This document shows positions 31,974 through 43,185 of a stretch of 64,000 nucleotides of DNA, piece after piece. The notes beneath the pieces are model-generated. The model ran no database searches and had not been told where the DNA came from. It was given only the letters and a program-made list of their open reading frames with translations. Position 1 is the first letter of the stretch; each line of letters starts with the position of its first letter. Location: assembly GCA_012103075.1 (NCBI GenBank), contig JAAVLQ010000001.1:1-64000 (forward strand), given 5' to 3'. The translations under genes and the position numbers were made by a program. Origin of the DNA: Brucella cytisi. Its GTDB lineage: Bacteria; Pseudomonadota; Alphaproteobacteria; Rhizobiales; Rhizobiaceae.

Positions 31974-32624
31974 ATGTCGTTTCCCATGACAGAGATGATT
32001 TTGGCGACATTCGACTGGGTTCCCAAAATGCCGCGTGGCTTCGTCCGCGATCTTCGCGTGCGCTGGGCGCTGGAAGAAGCCGGATTGCCCTATCGTGTCG
32101 AAGGCGTTCCATTCAAGAATCGCGGGCCGGAACACTTCACCCATCAGCCTTTCGGGCAAGTGCCATGGCTGATCGACGGTGATATGTCGGTCTTCGAAAG
32201 CGGCGCCATCCTGCTTCATATCGCCGAGAAGAGCGATGCGCTGTTGCCGCCTGATCCGAGGGCACGCAACGAGGTCATACAATGGCTGTTCGCGGCGTTG
32301 AACTCGGTCGAAATGGCCGCCTTGCCGCTCGCCCTTTATAAATTCACCGGTGATGAGGAGCAGACACCGGGGCGTCAGCTCATGGACAGCTTCCTTGCCG
32401 GTCGGCTGGCGCACATGGAGCAGGCGCTGTCAGGCCGCGAATGGCTCACGGATCAGTTTTCGGTTGCCGATATTCTGATGGCCGACGTATTGCGTCTGGT
32501 CGACCATTTCGACGGTCTGGCGCAGCACCCGGTCTGCCGGGCCTATGTCGGGCGCGCGACGGCACGGCCCGCATTCCAGAAAGCCTTTACCGACCAGATG
32601 GAACATTTTGCTGCAGCGGACTGA
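31974..32624 (+). CDS. Glutathione S-transferase family protein
   Basis: About 216 residues. N-terminal thioredoxin-like part with the glutathione-binding block QVPWLIDGDMSVFESGAILLHIAE, then an all-helical C-terminal domain (DQFSVADILMADVLRLVD). Start uncertain: ATG 31974, ATG 31986 or GTG 31950. Substrate unknown. Intact. It lies just after tRNA-Ala. Confidence 0.82.
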   Translation: MSFPMTEMILATFDWVPKMPRGFVRDLRVRWALEEAGLPYRVEGVPFKNRGPEHFTHQPFGQVPWLIDGDMSVFESGAILLHIAEKSDALLPPDPRARNEVIQWLFAALNSVEMAALPLALYKFTGDEEQTPGRQLMDSFLAGRLAHMEQALSGREWLTDQFSVADILMADVLRLVDHFDGLAQHPVCRAYVGRATARPAFQKAFTDQMEHFAAAD

Positions 32625-32906
32625 CGCTCTCATTGAAATTAGCATGATCGCGCTATTTCACGCTCAAGTTGCATTCGACAATTCTTAAAAAAATTGCTAA
32701 ACAGAAATTGTGTTAAGTAGTTCCAGTGTTTTTAAATGAAAAGACTCCAAGATTTTGATGAAGTGCGATCTTTATTATGTATAGGAATCGCAATTTTCCA
32801 TTTTAATTCCGGGTTACGGTAAATAATGAGATTCTGAATTCTTTTATATTAACATTTTCTTATTTTACCGATGTCTTTTTTTAATGTGCCGGATTATTTC
32901 TGGCGA
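32625..32906. other. AT-rich gap before the acyltransferase remnant
   Basis: About 280 bases, markedly richer in A and T than the neighbourhood. No gene, terminator or repeat seen. It occupies the place where the missing 5' end of the acyltransferase gene should be. Confidence 0.5.
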
Positions 32907-33868
32907 GGCGACGAAATTATCTCTGGAGCTGGCCGCGCTATGTAGCTTTCGTTGGGAAGCGGCTCGCGCGGATTTATCCGCTGCACGTGGTGACGTTCTC
33001 CTGTTTCGCGCTACTTTCTGTCCTGACAGCAGCGGGAATTCTGCATCCTCTGGTCGAACCCAGCATGAGCTGGTGAGACGGGCTGCCCCAGTTACTGCTG
33101 ATTCATAATTGGGGTTTGGGCGCACCTTGTCCTACAATTATGTCAGTTGGTCGCTGAGTGCCCTTTTGCCATATATCTCGCTTTTCCGCTGTTCGATATG
33201 TTGTGTCGTCGTTTCGGGAGCTGGGTTCTTGTCGGTGTGATGGCTGCAGCCGTGGGCGGTGATTATCTGGCGCAACAGCTCGGCGTATTGTCACTCACAC
33301 GCTTCAATTGTCCGATGCCGGGGTCTTGCGAGCCTTGCCTTCCTTTGTCTTTGGAATGCGGCTTGCTCGCCGGGAACATCCACCGATGCCGGCACCGGCA
33401 ATCAAGGCATTGCTTGCCGCTTGCCTGATTGTCTTTCTGTTCTATCACCCGGCAAACGGGCCGGACGAACCGCACACGCTTGAAGGCCCCCGGCGGCTGG
33501 CCTTCCTCTATGCGGATGTCTATGTGCTTTATGCCGCATCCACTCGGGGCATTTATACACCGCTGCAATGGCGCGGATTCACAAGGCTTTCCCGTTACAG
33601 CTTCGGCATCGTCATTCTACATCCTGCGGTCGGAATGGTTTTCTTCAAAGCTGCTCCGCAACGATGGGGCGAGGCGACGGCAGGCGCGGTCCCGCTCATC
33701 GCTGCAGGTGTTCTTGCAAGCGTGTTGACTGCCATTGCCTCTTATCACTTGTTCGAAAATCCCGTTCACCGCTGGCTGGTGAAAAGAATTGACGCATGGG
33801 TCAGCAGATCGGAAGGCTCAAGCGGGTTTTCTGGTTCTACGCGAAACGGCCTGCCTGTCTCCCGATAG
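32907..33868 (+). pseudogene. Remnant of an OafA-type membrane acyltransferase
   Basis: Acyltransferase-3 family features survive in pieces: LARIYPLHVVTF near 32970, then LPQLLLIHNWGLG, VSWSL, FPLFDMLCRRFGSW, and LSRYSFGIVILHPAVG with a last segment ending in YHLFENPVHRWL. A TGA (33074-33076) follows MSW, and at least two frame changes occur before 33310. The N-terminal third with the catalytic-His region is absent; AT-rich DNA stands in its place. Unlike other broken genes this one lacks its start, so I call true decay. Confidence 0.7.
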
Positions 33869-33890
33869 GCAGGCATCCTCACCGGATCGA

Positions 33891-34856
33891 TCAGTCGGTG
33901 CGCGACGTACCGCTGTCTTGCCGCATCAGATAGAGCGATGCGCCGATGATCAGCGCCGCCCCCGGCCAGAAGTTGATGCTTGGCGCTGCTGCAAACACGA
34001 TCCAGCCGAAGATCACGTTGATCGGCAGTCTCAGGTCATCGAACGGTTGCAGATAGACCGCATCCGCTATCGAATAGGCTGCCGTCTGGAAATATTGGGC
34101 GAGAGCTGTGAATGCGCCGATGACGATCAATATGGACCAGATTTCGACGCCCGGAGCGGTGATTGCGGACATGCTTAAGCCGGATGCCAGCCAGAGTGCC
34201 GCGTTGATGGGTGTGAGCAGTACCAGCATATAGGTCGAAATGCTGGCGGGCTTTTCGAAACGGGTCAGATATTTGGTCATCACCGAATAGCCGGCCCACA
34301 ACGCTGCGGCCAGAATCGGCAGGAGCGAATAGACCGTATAGGAATCCGACCAGGGTGCGATGATGATCAGTGCGCCAATAAATCCGGTGAATGTGGTCAT
34401 CAGGCGTGCCGGCGTGACCTTTTCCTGCAGAAAGAGCCGTGCGCACAGGATGACGAAGAATGGCGATGTCATGGACAGCGCGACCACCTGCCAGATCGGC
34501 ACATGGGTCAGCGCATAAATCCAGACCTGTACGCCAGCGGCAGCCAGCGCGACGCGAATGACGTGAAGACCGAAATGCCCGGTACGCAAGGCTCTCGTGC
34601 CGTCGCGAATGAGCAGGGGCAAGGTCAGCACCAGCGCGATCACATATTGCCAGAAGGCGATGATGACGGAGGGAATACCGGTACGCGTTCCCGCCCATTG
34701 GGTGGCGACATTGACGGCGGCATAGGCCGAACAGGCCGCGACCATCAGCGCTGCTCCGCGAATGGTCGGTTTCAAAGTTGGCGAAGAGGCAAGTTGACTC
34801 AACGGTTTCTTCCTTCGGAGCATTTTGCAGCCAAATGGAAACATTTGACGTCGCAT
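33891..34856 (-). CDS. ribN: RibN-type riboflavin transporter, DMT/EamA superfamily
   Basis: About 320 residues, roughly ten membrane helices, two EamA repeats, intact. The superfamily is broad, but this gene lies directly behind an FMN riboswitch on the same strand. RibN, a DMT-family riboflavin importer with FMN-riboswitch control, is known from Rhizobiales, so the name rests on family plus riboswitch. Start 34856 or the internal ATG 34823. It contains one of the few intact CCAGG strings (34350-34354, + strand). Confidence 0.82.
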   Translation of the reverse strand: MRRQMFPFGCKMLRRKKPLSQLASSPTLKPTIRGAALMVAACSAYAAVNVATQWAGTRTGIPSVIIAFWQYVIALVLTLPLLIRDGTRALRTGHFGLHVIRVALAAAGVQVWIYALTHVPIWQVVALSMTSPFFVILCARLFLQEKVTPARLMTTFTGFIGALIIIAPWSDSYTVYSLLPILAAALWAGYSVMTKYLTRFEKPASISTYMLVLLTPINAALWLASGLSMSAITAPGVEIWSILIVIGAFTALAQYFQTAAYSIADAVYLQPFDDLRLPINVIFGWIVFAAAPSINFWPGAALIIGASLYLMRQDSGTSRTD

Positions 34857-34994
34857 AAATGCGGCAAAACAAATGGACAGAGCGTTCCGCTTCAGGCGGA
34901 ACTTGCTCTGGCAAGCCTGTTACCTCAGGGTACGGGAAGAAAGACTGCAGGACGAAGACGGCAAGCCGTCCAGCCGAGCATGATTCCAACCTCG

Positions 34995-35139
34995 TTCTCT
35001 CTCATCCGGACTATGACCGTCGGCTTCGGAATTACACCGAATCTGCTGACCCTGACACGTCTGCCGTGTCAGGCGCTCGCGGGCTTCGGACACCGGGTCC
35101 GTTACCGCCGGTGGGGAGTTTCGCCCCGCCCTGAGAACT
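34995..35139 (-). promoter_or_regulatory. FMN riboswitch (RFN element)
   Basis: Read on the minus strand: AGGGCGGGGCGAAACTCCCC then ACCGGCGGT (35132-35104), a variable stem-loop with GACACG/CGTGTC, GGTCAGCAGATTCGGTG (about 35057-35041), TTCCGAAGCCGACGGTCA, and GTCCGGATGAGAGAGAAC. The closing stem pairs GTTCTC with GAGAAC. This is the RFN consensus. The next gene on this strand is ribN, about 140 bases on, leaving room for an expression platform. Confidence 0.95.
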
Positions 35140-35401
35140 GGATATTTCGTTTGCACCGAAGGACATCAGGATGAACTCCGACGCGGGCTGTAGTTATGTT
35201 ACGCTTTCCCATAAAGCAAGGTGCAGGCTAGGTTCTGCCTGCCTGTCCGGCAATCACAATTGAGTGCAGGACAACACAAGGGATGAGCCTTTGATAGCCA
35301 AGTCACGGGAAAAGCATGGACGTATCGGAAACTCTCTTTTAGAAACTCGTGTCGGAGTTGATCGGGAGAGGGTCTAATTCCACATGGTTCTGGGAGGAAT
35401 G

Positions 35402-37390
35402 ATGAGCACCAACGCAGTCCCCACGCGGTTTTCGCATGACCATCCGCTATGGCAACCGGATGCGGGGCGCATCGCCGCCAGCAATCTGGAGCAATTCCGT
35501 ATTCGCGCAGAACAGCGCACGGGCTTGAGCCTGCCGGATTATGCCGCGCTGCATCGCTGGTCGGTCGAGGATCGCGGCGGCTTCTGGCAGCTTGTGTGGG
35601 ATTTCTGCGAGGTTATCGGCGAGTGTGGCAAACCAGCCCTTGTCGATAAAGGCCATATGCGTGACGCAAAATTCTTCCCCGAGGCACGACTCAACTTTGC
35701 CGAAAACCTGTTGCGCCATGAGGGTGGCGAGGAAGCCATCGTCTTTCGCGGTGAGGACAAGGTCGAGCGCCGCCTGACATGGGACGATCTTCACGCGCTG
35801 GTCTCGAAACTGCAGCAATTCATGCTGGCGGAAGGGGTTCAGCCGGGCGACCGCGTGGCGGGCATGATGCCCAATATGCCGGAGGCGGTGGCCTTGATGC
35901 TGGCCGCTTCGTCCATCGGTGCGGTGTGGTCTTCATGCTCACCGGATTTTGGCATACAGGGCGTGCTCGACCGCTTCGGCCAGATCGAGCCGAAGCTGTT
36001 TTTGCCTGTGACGGTTATTGGTACAATGGCAAGCGCATCGAGGTGGCCGACAAGGTTGCTGAAGTGACGGCAAAGCTGCCGGGGCTGAAACGTGCGGTCA
36101 TTGTCACCTATCTCGGCGAAGCGGAAGCCGTTGCTGACCGCGCTGAAAAGGGCATTGCGCTTGATGCGGCTCTGGAACCGTTCAAGGCCAAAGACGTCGA
36201 GTTTACGCGGCTCCCCTTCGATCATCCACTTTGTATCCTGTTTTCGTCCGGCACGACGGGCATTCCAAAATGCATTGTGCATCGCGCAGGCGGCGTGCTG
36301 TTGCAGCATTTGAAGGAACACCGCCTGCACGCGGATATTCGCGACGGTGATCGCTTCTTCTATTTCACCACCTGCGGATGGATGATGTGGAACTGGCTGG
36401 CTTCCGGTATCGCCTCCGGCGCTACGCTTTTGCTCTACGACGGTTCGCCCTTCTATCCCGATGGCAATGTGCTGTTCGACTATGCCGCCGCCGAGGGCAT
36501 GACCTATTTCGGCACTTCGGCGAAATTCATCGACGCGGTGTTGAAAGCCGGTCTGAAGCCCGGCGAGACACATAATCTTTCGGCACTGCGCACGGTGTCC
36601 TCGACCGGCTCACCGCTGTCGCCGGAAGGCTTTGCCTTCGTCTATGAAGCGATTAAGCCGGACGTGCATCTCGCTTCCATTTCCGGCGGTACGGATATCG
36701 TGTCCTGCTTCGTGCTGGGCGTTCCGACGGAACCTGTCTGGCTGGGTGAAATTCAGGGCGCGGGCCTTGGCATGGCCGTCGACGTCTGGAACGATGACGG
36801 CAAGCCGGTGCGCCGTGAGAAAGGCGAGCTGGTCTGTACCAAGGCATTCCCTTGCATGCCGCTGCAATTCTGGAACGATCCCGAAGGCGCGAAATATCAG
36901 GCCGCTTATTTCGAGCGCTTCGACAATATCTGGTGCCATGGCGATTTTGCCGCATGGACCGAGCATGACGGCATCGTCATCCATGGTCGTTCGGACGCGA
37001 CACTCAACCCCGGCGGCGTGCGTATCGGTACGGCGGAGATTTACAATCAGGTCGAACAGATGCCGGAGATCGCCGAGGCGCTTTGTGTCGGGCAGGATTG
37101 GGATAATGACGTGCGGGTGGTGCTGTTCGTGCGGCTCGCCGAAGGTGTGGCGCTGGACGACGACCTCAAGGCGCGCATCAAGACCAAGATTCGCACCGGC
37201 GCCACGCCGCGTCACGTTCCGGCGAAAATCGTTGCTGTCCGGGATATTCCGCGCACCAAGTCGGGAAAGATCGTGGAGCTTGCCGTGCGCGATATCGTGC
37301 ATGGGCGCGATGTGAAGAATCGCGAGGCGCTGGCAAAACCCCGAAGCGCTGGAGCTTTATCGCGATATTGCCGCGCTTCATGAGGATTGA
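35402..37390 (+). CDS. aacS: Acetoacetyl-CoA synthetase (two frameshifts)
   Basis: Activates acetoacetate with ATP and CoA. Adenylate-forming motifs: [15 protein letters not shown] (P-loop), [20 protein letters not shown], and [25 protein letters not shown] precedes ATG 35402 at better spacing than ATG 35399 or 35384. Breaks: T run 35999-36003 (one T short, in LFFACDGYW) and A run 37335-37338 (one A extra, in [13 protein letters not shown]), so the true end is TGA 37388-37390. Next to leucine-degradation genes, it consumes acetoacetate released by HMG-CoA lyase. Confidence 0.9.
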
Positions 37391-37577
37391 TTTGATCACC
37401 CTCCAATTGCTTGGAGTTGCCGGGTAACGGACGCAACAAAATTTCGTTATCGGGTAATAAATAGCCACAGAACGCCACGCAAGGCCATTGCCTAATTGAC
37501 CGCCACGGGACACTCTGGCTCGGACATAGCCCATCGCGAAAGCGGTGGTTGCCGGGCAGAACTTGTGGAGGACGAGT

Positions 37578-38741
37578 ATGTTTGCATCGGGCATCAATTT
37601 CGGTCTTGGCGAGGAGATCGAAGCCCTTCGCGATACGGTGCGCCGTTTTGCGGAAAGCCGCATTGCGCCGCTGGCCGCTGAAACCGACCGCAACAATGCA
37701 TTTCCCATGCATCTCTGGCGTGAACTGGGTGAGCTTGGCGTACTCGGCATTACGGCGCCAGAAGAATATGGCGGCGCTGGCATGGGCTATCTCGCCCATT
37801 GTATTACGATGGAAGAAATCAGCCGCGCTTCCGCTTCCATCGGTCTCAGCTATGGCGCTCATTCCAATCTCTGCGTCAACCAGATCAAGCGAAACGGTTC
37901 TCCCGACCAGCGCGCGAAATATCTGCCAAAACTTATTTCCGGCGAGCATGTCGGCGCGCTCGCCATGTCCGAGTCGGGCGCGGGTTCCGATGTCGTTTCG
38001 ATGAAACTTGCCGCCGAGAAACGCGGCGACCGTTACGTTCTCAACGGAAACAAGATGTGGATCACCAACGGCCCGGACGCCGATGTGCTGGTAGTCTATG
38101 CCAAGACCGATCCGGCAGCAGGCCCGCGCGGTATCAGCGCCTTCATCGTTGAAAAAGGTTTCAAGGGGTTCTCGACCGCGCAGAAGCTCGACAAGCTTGG
38201 CATGCGCGGTTCCAACACCTGCGAACTGGTGTTCGAGGATTGTGAAGTGCCTGCCGAAAACCTGCTCGGGACAGAAGGCAAGGGCGTCAATGTGCTGATG
38301 TCCGGTCTTGACTATGAACGCGTGGTGCTGGCGGGTGGTCCGCTCGGCATCATGGCGGCCTGCCTCGATGTCGTGGTACCCTATGTGCATGAGCGCAAGC
38401 AGTTCGACCAGCTGATTGGCGAGTTCCAGCTCATGCAGGGCAAGCTTGCCGACATGTATGTGACCTTCAATGCCTCGCGTGCCTACACTTATGCGGTGGC
38501 GGCGGCCTGCGACCGGGGCGAGACGTCGCGCAAGGATGCGGCGGGATGCATTCTCTATACGGCGGAAAATGCGACACAGATGGCACTGCAGGCGATCCAG
38601 TCTCTCGGCGGCAATGGCTACATCAATGATTATCCGACGGGCCGTCTTTTGCGCGATGCCAAGCTTTATGAAATCGGCGCGGGCACATCGGAAATCCGGC
38701 GCATGCTGATCGGACGGGAACTCTTTCAGGAGACCCGTTGA
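37578..38741 (+). CDS. ivd: Isovaleryl-CoA dehydrogenase
   Basis: FAD acyl-CoA dehydrogenase of leucine breakdown. ATG 37578 follows GGAGGACGAGT. Motifs: [31 protein letters not shown], and [19 protein letters not shown]. The Glu in [12 protein letters not shown] is in the position of the isovaleryl-specific catalytic base. 387 residues, intact. Its stop shares a base with the next start (TGATG). Confidence 0.92.
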   Translation: MFASGINFGLGEEIEALRDTVRRFAESRIAPLAAETDRNNAFPMHLWRELGELGVLGITAPEEYGGAGMGYLAHCITMEEISRASASIGLSYGAHSNLCVNQIKRNGSPDQRAKYLPKLISGEHVGALAMSESGAGSDVVSMKLAAEKRGDRYVLNGNKMWITNGPDADVLVVYAKTDPAAGPRGISAFIVEKGFKGFSTAQKLDKLGMRGSNTCELVFEDCEVPAENLLGTEGKGVNVLMSGLDYERVVLAGGPLGIMAACLDVVVPYVHERKQFDQLIGEFQLMQGKLADMYVTFNASRAYTYAVAAACDRGETSRKDAAGCILYTAENATQMALQAIQSLGGNGYINDYPTGRLLRDAKLYEIGAGTSEIRRMLIGRELFQETR

Positions 38742-40347
38742 TGGCGGTTCTGAAATCGGAAATCTCGACGCGCAGCGCCAGCTTCGAGGCTAACCGCAAG
38801 GCGATGCTGGCGGCGATCGACGTGGTGGGTGAAGCCTCGCGGATTGCGATTGATGGCGGCGGCGAGAAAGCGCGCGAGCGCCATGTCGCGCGTGGCAAGC
38901 TTCTGCCGCGCGAGCGGGTGGCGCAACTGCTCGATCCGGGGGCGCCCTTTCTGGAAGTGGGGCTGACGGCAGCGCATGGCATGTATGGCGGGGCGGCGCC
39001 TTCGGGCGGGATCATCACCGGCATCGGGCGCGTATCGGGCCGGGACTGCATGATCGTCTGCAACGATGCGACCGTGAAGGGCGGCACCTATTATCCGGTC
39101 ACGGTCAAGAAGCATCTGCGCGCACAGGAGATCGCGGGCGAGAACCGTCTGCCCTGCATTTATCTGGTCGATTCCGGTGGGGCCAATCTGCCCAATCAGG
39201 ATGAGGTGTTCCCGGACCGCGACCATTTCGGGCGCATCTTCTACAATCAGGCGCAGATGTCGGCGGCAGGCATTCCGCAGGTCGCCGTGGTCATGGGTTC
39301 GTGCACGGCAGGCGGTGCTTACGTGCCTGCCATGAGCGACGAGACGGTGATCGTGCTGGGGCAGGGCACGATCTTTCTGGCCGGTCCGCCGCTGGTGAAG
39401 GCTGCCACCGGCGAAGTAGTGACCGCGGAAGACCTCGGCGGCGGCGATGTGCACACAAGGCTTTCCGGCGTGGCCGATCATCTGGCCAATGACGACGCCC
39501 ATGCATTGCAGATTGCGCGCGCCATTGCAGCCAATCTCAACAGCGAGAAGTGTGAGTTTATTCCGCGCGGCGATAGTGCCGCCCCGCTTTATGATCCGGA
39601 GGAAATTCTGGGCGTCGTTTCCGCCGATACGCGCATTCCCTATGATGTGCGCGAGGTTATCACGCGGCTGGTCGACGGTTCGGACTTCGATGAGTTCAAA
39701 GCGCGCTACGGCACCACTTTGGTCTGCGGTTTTGCCAGCGTCTATGGCATGCCGGCGGGGATCATCGCCAATAACGGTGTGCTGTTTTCGGAAGCGGCCT
39801 TGAAGGGCGCGCATTTCATCGAGCTTTGCTGCCAGCGCAACATTCCACTGGTGTTTCTGCAGAACATCACCGGCTTCATGGTCGGGCGCAAATATGAAGC
39901 CGAAGGCATCGCGAAACACGGCGCCAAGCTGGTGACGGCGGTGGCGACGGCCAATGTACCCAAGATCACCATGCTGATCGGCGCTTCCTATGGTGCGGGT
40001 AATTACGGCATGGCGGGGCGGGCCTATTCGCCGCGCTTCCTGTGGACTGGCCGAACAGCCGCATTGCGGTGATGGGCGGCGAACAGGCGGCAGGCGTGCT
40101 GGCAACCGTCAAGCGCGACGGGATCGAGCGCACCGGCGGCACGTGGTCGGCGGATGAGGAAGCGGAGTTCAAGCGCCCGACGCTCGCAATGTTCGAACGC
40201 CAGAGTCATCCGCTTTATGCCTCTGCCCGACTTTGGGATGACGGTATCGTCGATCCGCGCAAGAGCCGCGAAGTGCTTGGTCTGTCGCTTTCCGCCACGC
40301 TGAACGCACCAGTTGAGCCAACGCGCTTTGGTTTGTTCCGGATGTAA
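38741..40347 (+). CDS. mccB: Methylcrotonyl-CoA carboxylase carboxyltransferase (beta) subunit (one frameshift)
   Basis: Transfers CO2 from biotin to 3-methylcrotonyl-CoA. About 535 residues of the carboxyltransferase fold: [50 protein letters not shown], and [19 protein letters not shown]. The frame breaks at 40047-40050: CTGG where [15 protein letters not shown] needs CC-TGG. ATG 38741 overlaps the ivd stop. Confidence 0.92.
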
Positions 40348-40359
40348 GGAAGCAATCAG

Positions 40360-42329
40360 ATGTTCAAAAAGATACTGATTGCCAATCGCGGAGAAATTGC
40401 CTGCCGGGTCATTCGCACGGCGCGGGAATTGGGTATTGCCACCGTCGCAATTTATTCGGATGCGGATGCCAATGCGCTTCATGTCGAGATGGCCGATGAG
40501 GCGGTGCGCGTCGGTCCTGCCATTTCTGCGCAAAGCTATCTGAATGTCGAGGCTATCATCAAGGCTGCGAAGGAAACTGGCGCAGAGGCCATCCATCCGG
40601 GTTATGGGTTTCTCTCCGAAAATGCCGGTTTCGTGGATGCGGTCGAAGCAGCGGGACTTGTCTTCATCGGCCCATCGGCCAAAGCCATTCGCGCCATGGG
40701 GCTGAAGGATGCCGCCAAGGCGCTGATGGAAAAGGCTGGCGTGCCTGTCGTTCCGGGTTATCACGGCGACAATCAGGATGGAGCCTTCCTCAAAAGCGAA
40801 GCGGACCGGATCGGCTATCCGGTGCTCATCAAGGCACGGGCAGGCGGTGGCGGCAAGGGCATGCGCCGCGTCGATCAGTCGGCGGATTTTGCAGCGGCGC
40901 TAGACAGCGCGCGCCGCGAGGCGGAAGCCTCTTTCGGCGATAGCGCCGTGCTGGTCGAAAAATACATGGCGAAACCGCGCCATATCGAGGTGCAGGTCTT
41001 CGGCGATAATCATGGCAATGCCGTGCATCTGTTCGAGCGCGATTGTTCGCTGCAACGCCGCCACCAGAAGGTGATCGAGGAAGCACCTGCACCCGGCATG
41101 ACGCCGGAAATGCGCGCCGCCATGGGCGAGGCGGCGGTCAAGGCCGCATTGGCCATTGGCTATTCCGGCGCGGGCACGGTGGAGTTCATCGCCGATGTTT
41201 CTGAAGGGCTGCGGCCGGACCGCTTCTTCTTCATGGAAATGAACACCCGCCTGCAGGTCGAGCATCCGGTAACGGAAGCGATTACCGGCCTTGATCTTGT
41301 CGAATGGCAATTGCGCGTGGCTTCCGGCGAAGTCTTGCCGAAACGACAGGACGAACTTTCCATAGATGGCTGGGCGTTCGAGTCGCGACTTTATGCCGAA
41401 GACCCGGCGCGGGATTTTCTGCCCGCAACCGGCAAGCTTGCTCTGTTCGCGCCGCCTGAAAATGCCCGTGTCGATTCCGGTGTGCGAACCGGCGATACGA
41501 TCACGCCGTTCTATGATCCGATGATCGCAAAGATCATCGCCCATGGCGCAACGCGCGATGAGGCACTAAACCGGCTTGATGCGAGCCTGAACAAGACCCG
41601 GATTGCTGGCCTCGTCACCAATCGCCAATTTTTGTCGGCGCTTTGCAACCTTGAAGCTTTCCGCACCGGTGATGTCGATACCGGCCTGATCGCACGCGAG
41701 ACGGCAGTTCTGTTCACGGATGAGCGGCCTTCGGACATTGCTTTTGCGCTTGCCGCCCTTGGTGCACTCGACCTGCTGGATACCCCAGTGACAGGCGATC
41801 CGTGGACGAGCTTGCGCGGCTTTCGTTTGTGGGGTGACGCATCGCGCTCGGCCCTTATCGATCATCATGGCGAGCGCCACACTGTTAGCTTCACGACCAT
41901 GGGTGACAGGCATTTCGGCTTTGCTTTCGGCACTATCGAAATCCGTTTCCATGAAAACGGGCTGGTTCGCTTTGCTGTGAATGGCCGTGTTTCAGAGGCG
42001 TCCGTCGTGCGCATCGGACATGATGTGACGGTGCAACTCGAAGGTCGCGACACCATATTTCATCATGTGCAGTCTGTTGGCGCGGAAGAGGATGCTTCGA
42101 GTGAAAGCCGCATCCCTGTCACCGATGCCGGGACTGGTGCGACTGGTTTCCGTCGTGGAGGGGGGCGAGCGTCGCCAAGGGCGATCCGCTTGTAACGATG
42201 GAAGCGATGAAGATGGAACTGTCACTGACCGCGCCGCGCAACGGCAAGGTTTTGTCCGTAACTGTTGTAGCGGGCGATCAGGTCAATGAAGGCATCCTTC
42301 TTGTAGAACTGGAGGAAGAACATGGCTGA
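40360..42329 (+). CDS. mccA: Methylcrotonyl-CoA carboxylase biotin-carrying (alpha) subunit (two frameshifts)
   Basis: Biotin carboxylase plus biotin carrier. Start ATG 40360 (MFKKILIANRGEIACRVIRTA), ATP-grasp KARAGGGGKGMRRV, FFMEMNTRLQVEHPVTE, and the biotinyl Lys in MEAMKMELSL near the C-terminus. The frame leaves near 42114-42116 (extra C, ahead of LSPMPGLVRLV) and again in the G run 42160-42165 (extra G). The true end is TGA 42327-42329, overlapping hmgL by eight bases. Confidence 0.9.
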
Positions 42330-43185
42330 ACACGTAGAAATCGTTGAAATGGCTGCGCGTGATGGCCTGCAGAATGAAAAGCGGTTTGTGCCGACAGCGG
42401 ACAAGGTCGCACTGATCGACCGCCTGTCGGATTGCGGCTATGCCCGCATCGAGGCAACGAGTTTCGTTAGCCCGAAATGGGTGCCGCAACTGGCGGATGC
42501 CGCAGAAGTCATGGCCGGGATTCGCCGTGCTGATGGCGTGCGCTATTCGGTACTGGTGCCCAACATGAAGGGCTATGAAGCTGCTGCCGCTGCAAATGTT
42601 GACGAGATTGCGGTTTTCATTTCCGCCTCGGAAGGCTTTTCGAAAGCCAATATCAATTGCACGATTGCTGAGAGCATCGAGCGGCTGTCGCCGGTCATCG
42701 GTGCTGCGATCAATGATGGTCTGGCCATTCGCGGCTATGTTAGCTGCGTCGTGGAATGCCCCTATGACGGGCCGGTGGCCCCGCAAGCGGTTGCCGATGT
42801 GACCGAACAGCTTTTCTCGCTGGGCTGTCACGAAGTAAGCCTCGGCGATACGATCGGGCGTGGTACGCCGGACAAGGTGGCAGCCATGCTGGATGCCGTG
42901 CTGGCCATTGCGCCTGCGCACAGCCTTGCCGGCCACTATCACGACACGGGCGGGCGGGCCCTCGACAATATCCGCGTCAGTCTGGAGAAGGGCTTGCGCG
43001 TGTTCGATGCTTCGGTCGGCGGTCTCGGCGGCTGTCCTTTCGCGCCGGGCGCCAAGGGCAATGTCGATACGGTCTCCGTCGTCGAAATGCTGCATGGATT
43101 GGGTTTTGAAACCGGCCTCAATCTGGACAAGCTCAGATCAGCGGCCTTGTTCGCGCAGGCGCTGCGTCAGGACAAAGCCGCATGA
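42322..43185 (+). CDS. hmgL: Hydroxymethylglutaryl-CoA lyase
   Basis: Splits HMG-CoA into acetoacetate and acetyl-CoA, the last step of leucine catabolism. TIM-barrel DRE family: EMAARDGLQNEKRFV, SFVSPKWVPQLADA, SLGDTIGRGTPDKV, GHYHDTGGRALDNI, and the catalytic Cys loop GGLGGCPFAPGAKGN. 287 residues, intact. Stop overlaps the next start. Confidence 0.94.
   Translation: MAEHVEIVEMAARDGLQNEKRFVPTADKVALIDRLSDCGYARIEATSFVSPKWVPQLADAAEVMAGIRRADGVRYSVLVPNMKGYEAAAAANVDEIAVFISASEGFSKANINCTIAESIERLSPVIGAAINDGLAIRGYVSCVVECPYDGPVAPQAVADVTEQLFSLGCHEVSLGDTIGRGTPDKVAAMLDAVLAIAPAHSLAGHYHDTGGRALDNIRVSLEKGLRVFDASVGGLGGCPFAPGAKGNVDTVSVVEMLHGLGFETGLNLDKLRSAALFAQALRQDKAA

Noticed and set aside
31815..33868. Genomic island inserted at tRNA-Ala
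   Set aside because: No integrase, no repeat of the tRNA 3' end and no mobility gene downstream; only a short AT-rich patch and a decayed gene.
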